A stretch of 64,000 bases of DNA. Origin: Brachycybe producta. Lineage: Eukaryota > Arthropoda > Diplopoda > Playtdesmida > Andrognathidae. Of the stretch, positions 47,825 through 58,319 are shown in pieces. Numbering within the stretch: position 1 is the first letter of the stretch; every line of letters begins with the position of its first letter. The translations under genes were made by a program, and so were the position numbers. The notes under the pieces are model-generated. The model was not told the origin of the DNA. It worked only from the letters and a program-made list of their open reading frames with translations, and made no database searches. The DNA is taken from NCBI GenBank assembly GCA_036925085.1, contig JAUPFP010000038.1, forward strand, positions 542,001 to 606,000. The letters are read 5' to 3'.

Positions 47825-47975
47825 CTAGTGGGGTAACCCGTCATAAATGACGGGAGCAAAATTCACAGGCAATTGTGCGCATGCGCGTCGTTTTTTCCTT
47901 TTTTTCCTCCTTTCATTTCAATTTCAGTCACCCCCTCCCACTTTTCTCTCTCTCTCTCTCTCCCCCCCCCATAAC
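47825..47975 (-). mobile_element. Helitron-like element 3' end, minus strand
   Basis: Inverted copy of the family: CTAG, TGGGGTAA, CCCGTCATAAATGACGGG, GAGCAAAATTCACAGGC, GCGCATGCGCGTCG. It abuts the 5' end of the previous element, so it probably inserted there (host base T, ACTAGTATA border). It continues to the CT-rich tract near 47970. Confidence 0.7.
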
Positions 47976-48579
47976 ATAAAAATACCATTTGTCTATTAAG
48001 TGATTCAGCTGTCATCCTATAGGAAATAAGTCGCATTTATAAATATTAATTTCAATTTGTGTCTTTTTCATTGTAGGGCAGGATGATGGGCAAAATCGGT
48101 CACGTACAACCAATCTGCTCTGCAAATGTTATTATTAGTAATATATAGGCCCTAGTAGTAAGAAAAACTACCATATAGAATTTCCTTCAACTGAATTATT
48201 TTTCTTTTACTAGAATTACAGCAATTGTACTAATTGGAGATTTTGTGTCTAACACTTAAATGTTCTATTTCACTGTAAACAAGTAGTTTTTTTCAAAATA
48301 ATAGTAATAAACATTTAATATCAGGAAAATTATCTTTAGATAATATGCACACTTTATAAAAAAAATTAACATACATAAAAATAAGACCCAAACTGAAGCA
48401 GAAAACGTTTCACATTCGTGAATACTCAATAAAACAGGACTAAGATAATTTTGAAACCACATTCAGAGATATCAAGTTAAAGTTAAATTGTTAAATCTCC
48501 ATCTTGGATTTGGCCATAATTTAAATAGAGTTCTAATAGTTTAAAAAAGTTACTTTGAAACAAGATACAAACTTACAAT

Positions 48580-49082
48580 TATATATTTATATTAAGCCCT
48601 GTCTATCCTTCCGATTCCTTCGATGTTTCCTTCTTCCTTCTTTGAGTAACGCTGTACAAACAAGGACAAAAAACCTTGAACCACGTCGGAATTTATATAA
48701 ATTTAAATGAATAAATGAACCGCTTTTTTCCTCAAGGTCAACTATATGTTGCACTCTCCCCATCCAAGAACCATAAGATATTAAATTGGAGAGGGGGGAA
48801 AAGGTTGGAAAGTGTAGAGGGAGAGAGAGAAACGTGGAGAGGAAAAAAGAGGAGGGGAAACTGAAATTGAAAAAGTAGAAAAAGGAACAAACGACGCGCA
48901 TGCGCACAACAGAAAAAAAAATGAAATCTCATTTTCTCTTTCAAATATAAAAAAGGGGAGGGGATAATTGGTTTGTTACTTTGATCTGACGTCATAAAAG
49001 GGCAGAGGAAAAGAAATTCTTATGCTGGGCACAATTGCCTGTGAATTTTGCTCCCGTCATTTATGACGAGTTACCCCACTAG
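48580..49082 (+). mobile_element. Helitron-like element, with an insertion
   Basis: It starts near TATATTTATATTAAGCCC and shares ACGTCGGAATTTATATAAAT, TCAAGGTCAACTATATGTTG, GGAAAGTGTAGA and CGACGCGCATGCGCACAA with the 7850 copy. It ends GTCATTTATGACGAG, TTACCCCA, CTAG, T. A 117-bp foreign segment splits GCACAA from TTGCCTGTG. Confidence 0.75.
48910..49026. mobile_element. Short insertion inside the Helitron copy
   Basis: The uninterrupted Helitron copies at 6300 and 47870 give the empty site. Here GCGCACAA and GGGCACAA flank the insert, an 8-bp duplication with one mismatch. The right part (TCTGACGTCATAAAAGGGCAG) is related to the MITE at 8715. Confidence 0.7.
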
Positions 49083-49098
49083 TATTAAAATATTACAG

Positions 49099-49368
49099 CA
49101 GTGTTTCCCAAAGAGTGTGCCGTTGAGTTTTGCAAGGTGTGCCGCAAAAATTTTGAATCTCATATTGAATGTGTTAACATAAATTAATATTTTCAAATAA
49201 ATTATAACTGTTGAAAAAAGCAAAATAAACAAAATGTTTCTAATTACAACATGCCATCTACTAAACCAGTGGCTTCCAAAGGGTATGACTGTGGCACAGT
49301 AGTGTGCCGTGATTTTTCCAGGCAAAAAATACTGTGCCATATGGGCAAAAAAAGTCTTTGAACCACTC
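49099..49368. mobile_element. hAT-type MITE, 270 bp, with 8-bp target duplication
   Basis: TATTACAG is duplicated exactly at 49091-49098 and 49369-49376. The left end CAGTGTTTCCCAAAGAGTG and right end GTCTTTGAACCACTC are inverted copies. An internal CAGTGGCTTCCAAAGGGTA near 49265 suggests a composite. Same family group as the 19268 element. Confidence 0.9.
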
Positions 49369-49376
49369 TATTACAG

Positions 49377-50073
49377 ATATAAAATATACCATGTTACAAC
49401 CGATATCATTGATTAGTCTATATCAATATACGAGCTCTAGGTGCCCACATGATATCGAAAACAGCACAAAAAGTACAAAACATATGATGCTTATTGCATG
49501 TCCGATAACACATAGACTCATCTATATTTTCCCTAAAAAAAATTGAAACCTATTGAAAAAAAAATTGGTATCAATATCATAAAATTAAATGTTGAAACTT
49601 CTCTGGAAAAAGAGTTCAAAAGTAGTGAAAGTAGGCCTTAGTAGTAGTCCATAGTCACACAAATTTGCCAATAATAAAGTTGCCTAATGACAAATGTTTT
49701 AATTTGTCAAAAAGGCCATTGTAAATTCCAAAAAAAAAAAACTTGAAATTGTTGAAATTGCAATGGCAATAAAATGTAATAATTAGAATTTCTAAATTCC
49801 ATTGTTTTATTTGTATTCTTGAAATTATATTCGCGAAATGAAAATAAAACAACTAAGAAACATAATGAAATTTTATGTTTCAGAAGAGTAAAATCTACAC
49901 TAGAAAAAAAAAACTCCATTAATATTTTTCAGACTTCCAGTCTCTGTAAGTCTAAAAATAATTTTAAAAATTGTCGTGTCATGTACTAAAGGGCATGCAT
50001 ATTAATTTTTTTCTTAAAATAATAATTCGAGGTTATCCAAAATCCAAATAATATCAGATATCTAAATTACTTC
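49377..50073. other. Intergenic DNA before FAS1 gene B
   Basis: AT-rich, no gene or element recognised. Confidence 0.5.
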
Positions 50074-50083
50074 TTATAAAAAG
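50074..50083 (+). promoter_or_regulatory. Possible TATA box of FAS1 gene B
   Basis: TTATAAAAAG about 60 bp before the start codon at 50139. Confidence 0.4.
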
Positions 50084-50138
50084 TATTAAAAAAAAACACG
50101 AAACTGAAAATAATTCTATTATCAAACCAAATTTGAAA

Positions 50139-51677
50139 ATGCTGTTCCGCTTAATTCTTCTCGTAACTTTGTTGTGTGGAGCCGCAATCTGTCGCCCACA
50201 AGCGACAGAAAATGATGACACCACCACGGTTACTAGTACGGTTACTAGTACGACCACCGATGAACACGATCATTCGTACCATGCCGACTATTCCAATCTG
50301 AATGAAACAAACACATTGGGAGAAGCCCTCAGCCAAAACTACAATCTTCATAGTACGAGACAAACGCTCCTTAGCCACTTGAAAACGCACTTCCCACAAT
50401 TATTCCAACGTTATTTGAATGGTAACCAAATATTACAACTGCTCATAATCAATCATTCAATTGAATTCTTAATGATAAGTTTGTAATAATTGCTTATATT
50501 TTCTTTTTTACGTTTAGCCGAAGAAGACTTAACTGTTCTAGTCCCCAATCAAACTGTTGTACAAGAAGCTCTTCGCCTGTACCAACAAAACGATATCGAA
50601 GGCGTTAGAAGTTAGTAATACAATACCGTATTAATAATTTAAAAAAAGGACAATGAAATTAAATATATATTTTTACAGCGCTATTCAAAAATCATACACT
50701 GAGAGGAAGTCACAGCTTTAATGAGTTGAAACAATTAACTTCAGTACAGAATTTAGGTGGAGATACCTTGACAGTTACCGTGACACAATCTCCTAATGGT
50801 GGTAAGTAACTAACTACTTGAAAACTGAATGAAAAAAACTTTCTGAAGTAAAAAAATAGTATGTCATCTCAGCATGCCAATCTAAGAATAAATCATATCC
50901 TATTGTAGAATCTACGATTTTACATGTGTCTGGTTTTTACACGATTAATACACGTCTTCAAAGCCGATTATTTGGTTGCACTACGATACTATGATATCAT
51001 GATGGTTTATAAAAAGCTGATTTTCAAACTCTGATTATGTTGTCTTTCAGGAGAAAATTTAAGAAAAACTAGAAAGTGTTTTAGAAACTAGAATTGTTGC
51101 TAAATTACTTAAGATTATTTTAATGATGATATCTTTCAAAATAAACTTGTTAGAAACAAAAATTAAAAAAAAATATCGTCTGTTTAAAGTTGGGTCGTTT
51201 TCAAACTGACAGAAAAAAACTTATTTTTAAAGATACTAACATTAAATTACTCTTACGTGAATGGGACACCCTTCTAGTTTATAAAACGCATTCAGGCTTT
51301 CCTTTATTTTGTACCTGAAAAACAGAATAATCAAAGTGATCGCGAGGATTTTACACTTTAGAACCACAATAAAGGCTCTTATGTGTAATAAAAAACGCAT
51401 AAAATCCACGTATTGCAATAATCTTTGCAAATCCGCATAAATTTGCATAATTAAAATTATTTCTATTAATTATTATATATAATTAATTGCACGTTTTCTA
51501 TTTTAATATTTGTGATTTGCATAAACGTATTGACCTAATTGATTACCTTACCTTATGCCTCGTAATCTTTTCCATATTGCAGATGAAGTGATCCACGTAT
51601 GCGACCAGATCACAATAAACAGTCGTACAGCTCACGAAGTTCATTTGGCCAACGGTTATTTTCTCCATACTGAATAA
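50139..51677 (+). CDS. Secreted single-FAS1-domain protein, 197 aa (gene B)
   Basis: Exons 50139-50421, 50518-50610, 50679-50801 and 51583-51677, all in phase. Signal peptide MLFRLILLVTLLCGAAIC, then a Thr-rich stretch (TTTVTSTVTSTTTDEHDH) that is a likely O-glycosylation site. One FAS1-like domain follows: helical HSTRQTLLSHLKTHFPQLF, the H1-type strand DLTVLVPNQTVVQEAL, LFKNHTLRG, and the terminal EVHLANGYFLHTE. The usual H2 motif with VIH...VL is weakly kept, so this is a divergent member. Intron 3 contains a fold-back MITE. The ATG at 50139 is preferred over an upstream in-frame TTG. Same strand and intron phase (all +1) as the other FAS1 genes. Confidence 0.85.
51010..51345. mobile_element. 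Fold-back MITE copy in intron 3 of FAS1 gene B
   Basis: AACTCTGATTATGTTGTCTT, GTGTTTTAGAAACTAGAAT and ATCTTTCAAAATAAAC on the left. ACACCCTTCTAGTTTATAAA and ACAGAATAATCAAAGTGATC on the right. Confidence 0.8.
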
Positions 51678-52775
51678 TAAAAAATGATCAAATAATTAGT
51701 ATGGCGTTCAATGGACGATGGCGCAGATTTTCTACTACATGTAGTTGATTCTCTGTTAGTAATTATGTGTCTTACTTGATTTTAAGTGAATTACAAAATA
51801 ATGTAAGCTTAACTTGTTCCATCATATCTTGTACTATAAATGAAATTAATATCATATCACATGAAAACTATATTTTACAATTAATTTTGTTAAAGAAATA
51901 TGAACTTTTTTTTTTAAATAAAACTTGATGAAATAAAATGTTGATGATTTTTTTTTTTCTCGATTATGGCTTTTGGTGCATTATCAATGCTTAATTACTA
52001 TATGCGATTTATTAAAGTGTTGATTTTGTTGAAACAAAATCAATCACATATTTCAATGGTTTCAATGTCAGGTTGTATACAAAACAGAAAACAAAATAGT
52101 AAATAGATCGCGATTATTAAAACAACAAAATACAACCAGTGTTGGGAAAAATTACTTTCTAAAGTAATTATAATTACCTTTGAAAGTGATTTGTCTCAAC
52201 ATTGAAAGGCAACTAACTACATACCCAAAATATTATTCAAATATATATATCAAAAACCTAATCCTGAAAAAATTCCTGTATAAATTCTAGTTTTTAAGTA
52301 CCGGTAAATAATTAAAAACCGAACACCTCAACTCTTTATACATAATTGACATGTATTCATAACACATGGAGATAAACAGCGAGAATTCATAACACGGATC
52401 TAGGATCGAATTCAGGACTGTTCCAGCAATAGGCCCCATTTTATGGTCAGTAGATCTATAGTTGCCTCACCGTAACATGAAGCCTCTGACGTCAGAGTGG
52501 TTGACAAAAAAGTTAAGATTGTGTCAATTATTCTGATAGAAAAGAAATGAAAGCAAACGTTCCAAACAGTTTAAAAAAGGGTTCTGGGTTTCTTTTGCTA
52601 TTAACCCATTTTTAGAATCAGACAAAGTGACACAATCCCTTTTTGTCAGCCCCTCTGACGTCACAAACTTAATCTTAAAGTGACGCAACTACTGTATATA
52701 TTTCAAACATTTAATAAGTAAAAATAGAATTGAAATGTTAAAACAACACTGCACATTGATTGATATTAAAACACA
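51678..52775. other. Intergenic DNA with a hAT-like fragment
   Basis: It contains the 3' end of FAS1 gene B (an AATAAA lies at about 51918). At 52138-52215 is a fragment starting CAGTGTTGGGAAAAATTAC, a terminus known from hAT-type MITEs. No partner end was found. Confidence 0.45.
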
Positions 52776-52917
52776 ATTCAGCGAATTAAAAGAATTAAGA
52801 GTTATTAACAATAGAAACATCACGTTTACCATTATGTTTCTAAATCAATATCTACAAATCAATCAAATGGAAGTTTTACGTATAACATTGAATCTGAACG
52901 ACTGAAAAAACACAAGT

Positions 52918-52928
52918 CTATATAAATA
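52918..52928 (+). promoter_or_regulatory. TATA box of FAS1 gene C
   Basis: CTATATAAATA lies about 95 bp before the start codon and is identical in the duplicate at 59808. Confidence 0.65.
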
Positions 52929-53014
52929 TAGAATTAGAATCAATAATGCACCATTCGAATATCGACAACTCATATTCACTGATTTCCACACGAATAAATT
53001 ATAACTAATTGAAA

Positions 53015-55059
53015 ATGAAAGGGTTCATTAAGTGTTCAATGCTGATTATGTTGGTCAGTGTCAGTGTTCTGAATGTCAAGAGTCAACAACTGCTGGATGT
53101 CAACGTATTTCTCGATTTGGCACGGTTAGTGTCAGGTCTCGGCAATCTACTCACCTTCGGGCAACTCTTTCAAGAATCATCTCCTATACTTGCCACAAGA
53201 CTTATAGGTAAATAAAACAACAAGATCAAATTTTAGGCAAACCAAAAAGTGCATATGAAAAATCAAAACAAAAACATTTTTTTTTATTAATGAATAAAAA
53301 TGCTTTTCGTGTTAAAATGCAGGTAAATGGATAAATTGAAAGAAATAATATATATTATAGTTGATATTTATAGATCAAAAACTCACATACTACCTACTGT
53401 GTTAAGTTATTGAAATAAATTAATGTTAAGTTAATAAAAAATTAAACTAATTAATTATGATGTTTGCTTTTCTTTTTTATTCTGATGTCCAATCTAGGGC
53501 TCAACTTGACAATCCTATTGTTCCCAGATAAGACACCAGTTACATCAGAACCAACACCAGAACCCACAACAACACTGGGAACATGGACAAGATCCTTAAC
53601 TGGAAGTCCAGCTGAAAGTGCAAAACTCATTCAAGAGCATACCTTCACACCAGCCATGAAAATGGAAGAATTACTCGAAAAGAGAACAGTGACTAACATG
53701 AATGGGAACAAAGTTGTTTTCGAGCGCAATGGAGATCAAGTGACCGCCAACGGACACTTGATCACAGAGAAAGACATTGTCTTGGGAAACTACGTTATCG
53801 CGCACAAAATTGAAAAACCATTAAAAGAGGAATGGCTCAATAACAATCCAGGAATTGTTCAAGCTATAAAAAATGCTTTACTAGACTTACTGGAGGGACG
53901 AACTGCAACTAGATCAAATGAAGTGAGCACAACACGATCCCAAATCCCCAATTTGATTGCTGGCGCCCTCGGAAAAGGTTTGGCAGAAACCATACTACTG
54001 AGACTATCCGGACTTCTTACAGGTTTCATTAAAACTCATAAGAAGAAAAAAAAAAACGACACAGCCAAAACAATTAAGTTTACTTTAAAATCTTGATATA
54101 CAGTATCTAGAGGAACTCTACTGACATTTGTGGCTCCAGACCAAGCTCAAGGCGAGGTCTTAACCAGGCTCTATTCGACTACAGGAACGATATTTCTTGC
54201 ACCGTTACTGAAAAGTAAATGTAACGATTTTATGGGCGTCTTCTTTTTTATAGTACTTTGCAATACGCTTGCCTTTGAATGCGTTTTTAGAGCGCTTGTC
54301 ATGCGCATGTCGTGTGTGGCCAATGCATTTCAGTTAAATGTATTATCCTTTAAGCCAAGGCACGGTATATGCTTTGATAATTTGATGAGAAATTGCTTGT
54401 TAGAGGCTATATCGCGCTAACCACAGTATATTACGAGGTTAAATAAAAAAAAATTAAAAACTATATGAAATGGTGAAATTGAGAAATTTCCAATTACGGA
54501 GTGCTCAGCACCCCTTCGAAAGTTTTACTGGGTGTTTGAGCGACTCAACACAAATGGAGTCGGCACCTATGGATTCCACTATGTTTAAATTGTGCAAATT
54601 ATTGTACTTTGGTTTTCTACAAAACAGTAATAAACAATGTTGCTTGTGACACCACATGCCAACGTGAATAAGCATTACACGCATTGCTGAGTGCTCTAAA
54701 AAAAGAATATGCTTTATTGCCTTAAAATAAATAAAATAAATGTTAAACTATGTTTTTTTAAAAAAAAAAAAGATTACATACAAAAGTACACATTTCCTGG
54801 ATCGTATTCGCCAGACGAATTGATGCAAATGAATGAAATCACCAACATCTTGGGAGAAAAAATGTCAATTACAAAATTGGATGGTATTAAATTATGCAAA
54901 TTATTAGAAAGAAAAAAAGCTCATTTAAATTATTGTAAAGAAAAAACATTATTATTAACAACTGATTTTTTTACAGATGGAAATCTCAAGATTGGAGATT
55001 GTATAGTTTATCTCAACAAAGTAACTACAGCAACCGATGGATATGTCTACAATTATTAA
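53015..55059 (+). CDS. Secreted protein with two divergent FAS1 domains, 337 aa (gene C)
   Basis: Exons 53015-53207, 53498-54022, 54113-54214, 54773-54883 and 54977-55059, all in phase. Signal peptide about 1-23. The first FAS1 domain has LTILLFPDKTPVT, a Thr/Pro-rich insertion (SEPTPEPTTTLGTWT), LIQEHTF, and VTANGHLITEKDIVLGNYVI. A helical linker of about 65 residues (NNNPGIVQAIKNALLDLLEG to ETILLRLSGLL) differs almost completely from gene D. The second FAS1 domain starts LLTFVAPDQAQ, continues YIQKYTFPGSYSPDELMQM, and ends DGNLKIGDCIVYLN near the C terminus. The exon 2 donor and exon 3 acceptor were chosen by comparison with gene D. Running on past the donor would end exon 2 in a Lys-rich tail, so an alternative short product is possible. 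Confidence 0.85.
54215..54772. other. Enlarged intron 3 of FAS1 gene C, unidentified insertion
   Basis: The matching intron of gene D is only 69 bp. The extra sequence (GGCGTCTTCTTTTTTATAG, CATGCGCATGTCGTGTGTGG, CCTTTAAGCCAAGGC) shows no clear inverted ends. Probably a decayed mobile element inserted after the duplication. Confidence 0.55.
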
Positions 55060-55839
55060 AAGCAATTGGCAGAGAATAACAAAATAATGTTCCACTATCA
55101 GCACACTTAACTTTTTTTTCTTGCCTTATTTTTAAAACAATAATAAATATACAATTATATAGCAAGTAAACATTTAATTGTAATGTTCTGCTTGGTTCTT
55201 CTAAGTGCAGCAAAGCAACAGCATAAACAATGGATATTTTCAATATAATGTACATATATTATTTTCAAATGCTATGTTAATAAAATAACTACAATTGCAA
55301 ATCAAAACTAAGATCTATTAAATCCAGAAATGCCACCCATGTCACATTCTAAATCCCAATGAAAAACTAAATTCAACTGAGATTTCTACCTTACTACAAC
55401 AACTGTATTACTGTAAGTGTTGTCACATTCTAAATCCATTAAGAAAAACAAACAAATGACAAAGAACAAAACAGTTCGAATTCACTTACCTTAGATAATA
55501 TAACAATTGCGGGATATTATTGCATTAGTCACCAGGCAAATTGGAAATTCCAAAATATAAACATTCTTCCTGAACTTTCAATGTAAAATAAATATAGCAA
55601 CTGAAATTGTACTGACATTAAAATAAAATGATTACAGTTTTCAAATGTCGTTTTTATCTGTATTCTTTCAGTTGTGCTCTGAAACGAAAATAAAAACAAA
55701 TTAAAAAGAAACATACTGTATAGATATTTTATGTTCCAGAAGGGTGGAACAATTGAATATACATGTATCATTGGACAGAGACTCCATCAGTATAGTTTTA
55801 TAATGCTAGTCTCAGCAAATGTGGAAATGGTGGGTGTTT

Positions 55840-56500
55840 AATGTTTATGCCTCATAGAGTTATGAATTACAAAGCATAACATTCTGTGAGCGTGAGGCGG
55901 CCACTTGACTTTTTCGAGCAATTCATTGTGCTCTCTTTTCTGTAACTCGTCTCCATTCTCGATCGCGCCGTGGCCGCACGGAGAAGATTCGAGCTACAGA
56001 GGTAGTCAGATGGTTATGGATTGTAATCATCCTTCTGCGTAGGGGTGTAATCTATCAGAAGGGTGGTGACCATCCACTTCTGGTCGCCATTGTTCTTCTT
56101 CTTCCTTTGTTAGGAAGATCTGCTGCTCCGTAGAGATCAATATGTCTTCTTGCCCTATGGCTTGTCTAGAGAAGGATTAGTTTCGATACAGAAGACAACG
56201 TAGTTTCTTATTGTAAACACTTTTATTCATTCTTGTCGAGAAACAAGAACATTACAAGAATGAATGGGTATTAATCAAAGGTGCGTCCACGGGCCCATGA
56301 TGTGATACGGATATGATAATCGGCATAGTACAAAAGTTGAATGAAAGAGTGAACGAAGAACAAAGAGGAACATGGTCCTTTTATACCTGTGTGCACCTAC
56401 GAGGTGTAACCAGTCATTAGATGCTCCCAGGGTTTACTCCCTGGGGGCATAAACTTTTTACCCATTCTCAATGTATTGCTATCGTGGCCACTTTTGACAG
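55840..56500 (-). mobile_element. Possible LTR or promoter-bearing retroelement fragment
   Basis: On the minus strand, starting at TGTCAAAAGTGGCC (about 56500), there is a TATA box GGTATAAAAGGACC (about 56380) and an AATAAA signal about 150 bp downstream, as in a long terminal repeat. GC content is higher than in the surroundings. No duplicate LTR, primer site or coding part was found, so a solo LTR is one reading among several. Confidence 0.35.
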
Positions 56501-58310
56501 GGCAAGGGCAAGGCAAGGGCAGGGCAAGGGCAAGGGCAAGGGCAAGGGCAAGGGCAAGGGCAAGGGCAAGGGCAAGGGCAGGGCAAGGGCAGGGCAAGGG
56601 CAGGGCAGGGCAAGGGCAGGGCAAGGGCAGGGCAAGGGCAGGGCAAGGGCAGGGCAAGGGCAGGGCAAGGGCAGAGCAAGGGCAGAGCAAGGGCAAGGGC
56701 AGGGCAAGGGCAGGGCAAGGGCCGGGCAAGGGCAGGGCAAGGGCAGGGCAAGGGCAGGGCAAGGGCAGGGCAAGGGCAGGGCAAGGGCAGGGCAAGGGCA
56801 GGGCAAGGGCAGGGCAAGGGCAGGGCAAGGGCAGGGCAAGGGCAGGGCAAGGGCAGGGCAAGGGCAGGGCAAGGGCAGGGCAAGGGCAGGGCAAGGGCAG
56901 GGCAAGGGCAGGGCAAGGGCAGGGCAAAGGCAGGGCAAGGGCAGGGCAAGGGCAGGGCAAGGGCAGGGCAAGGGCAAGGGCAAGGGCAAAGCAAGGGCAG
57001 GGCAAGGGCAGGGCAAGGGCAGGGCAAGGGCAGGGCAAGGGCAGGGCAAGGGCAGGGCAAGGGCAGGGCAAGGGCAGGGCAAGGGCAAGGGCAAGGGCAG
57101 GGCAAGGGCAGGGCAAGGGCAGGGCAAGGGCAAGGGCAAGGGCAGGGCAAGGGCAGGGCAGGGCAGGGCAAGGGCAGGGCAAGGTCAAGCCAAGGGCAGG
57201 GCAAGGGCAGGGCAAGGGCAGGGCAAGGTCAAGCCAAGGGCAGGGCAAGGGCAAAGGCAAGGTCAAGCCAAGAGCAGGGCAAGGGCAAAGGCAAGGTCAA
57301 AGGCAAGGTCAAGCCAAGAGCAGGGCAAGGGCAAAGGCAAGGTCAAGCCAAGAGCAGGGCAAGGGCAAAGGCAAGGTCAAGCCAAGAGCAGGGCAAGGGC
57401 AAAGGCAAGGTCAAGCCAAGAGCAGGGCAAGGGCAAAGGCAAGGTCAAGCCAAGAGCAGGGCAAGGGCAAAGGCAAGGTCAAGCCAAGAGCAAGGCAAGG
57501 GCAAAGGCAAGGTCAAGCCAAGAGCAAGGCAAGGGCAAAGGCAAGGTCAAGCCAAGAGCAAGGCAAGGGCAAAGGCAAGGTCAAGCCAAGAGCAAGGCAA
57601 GGGCAAAGGCAAGGTCAAGCCAAGAGCAAGGCAAGGGCAAAGGCAAGGTCAAGCCAAGAGCAAGGCAAGGGCAAAGGCAAAGGCAAGGTCAAGCCAAGAG
57701 CAAGGCAAGGGCAAAGGCAAAGGCAAGGTCAAGCCAAGAGCAAGGCAAGGGCAAAGGCAAGGTCAAGCCAAGAGCAAGGCAAGGGCAAAGGCAAGGTCAA
57801 GCCAAGAGCAAGGCAAGGGCAAAGGCAAGGTCAAGCCAAGAGCAAGGCAAGGGAAAAGGCAAGGTCAAGCCAAGAGCAAGGCAAGGGCAAAGGCAAGGTC
57901 AAGCCAAGAGCAAGGCAAGGGCAAAGGCAAGGTCAAGCCAAGAGCAAGGCAAGGGCAAAGGCAAGGTCAAGCCAAGAGCAAGGCAAGGGCAAAGGCAAGG
58001 TCAAGCCAAGAGCAAGGCAAGGGCAAAGGCAAAGGCAAGGTCAAGCCAAGAGCAAGGCAAGGGCAAAGGCAAGGTCAAGCCAAGAGCAAGGCAAGGGCAA
58101 AGGCAAGGTCAAGCCAAGAGCAAGGCAAGGGCAAAGGCAAGGTCAAGCCAAGAGCAAGGCAAGGGCAAAGGCAAGGTCAAGCCAAGAGCAAGGCAAGGGC
58201 AAAGGCAAGGTCAAGCCAAGAGCAAGGCAAGGGCAAAGGCAAGGTCAAGCCAAGAGCAAGGCAAGGGCAAAGGCAAGGTCAAGCCAAGAGCAAGGCAAGG
58301 GCAAGGCAAG
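56498..58310. repeat. 1.8-kb GGGCAA/GGGCAG satellite
   Basis: The first 700 bp is a run of GGGCAA and GGGCAG hexamers, mostly as an alternating 12-mer. The last 1.05 kb is a 34-bp unit, AAGGGCAAAGGCAAGGTC then AAGCCAAGAGCAAGGC, present about 30 times with AGAGCAGGGC variants at its left. The unit is itself six decayed hexamers, two shortened to pentamers. No stop codon arises in several frames on both strands, giving frames of more than 600 codons (Gly/Gln/Lys/Arg/Ala one way, Pro/Leu/Cys/Ala the other). These are not gene-like. It separates FAS1 genes C and D. Confidence 0.95.
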
Positions 58311-58319
58311 CCTTGACCA

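Larger units (their letters stand above)
52780..55780 (+). repeat. Left copy of a segmental duplication carrying FAS1 gene C
   Basis: It matches 59660-62050 at high identity through promoter, exons, introns and about 700 bp of 3' flank (for example CACAAGTCTATATAAATATA and GCAAATTGGAAATTCCAAAA). It differs by an insertion of about 480 bp in intron 3 and by a diverged stretch in exon 2. Confidence 0.9.

Noticed and set aside
47493-47850. Similar repeat frames in the second 22-bp array
   Set aside because: Same satellite, same explanation. No start or splice signals of a gene.
54130-54420. 96-codon frame after exon 3 of FAS1 gene C
   Set aside because: It is a read-through in another frame of exon 3 and the enlarged intron. 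The paralogue at 60939-61040 supports the spliced model.
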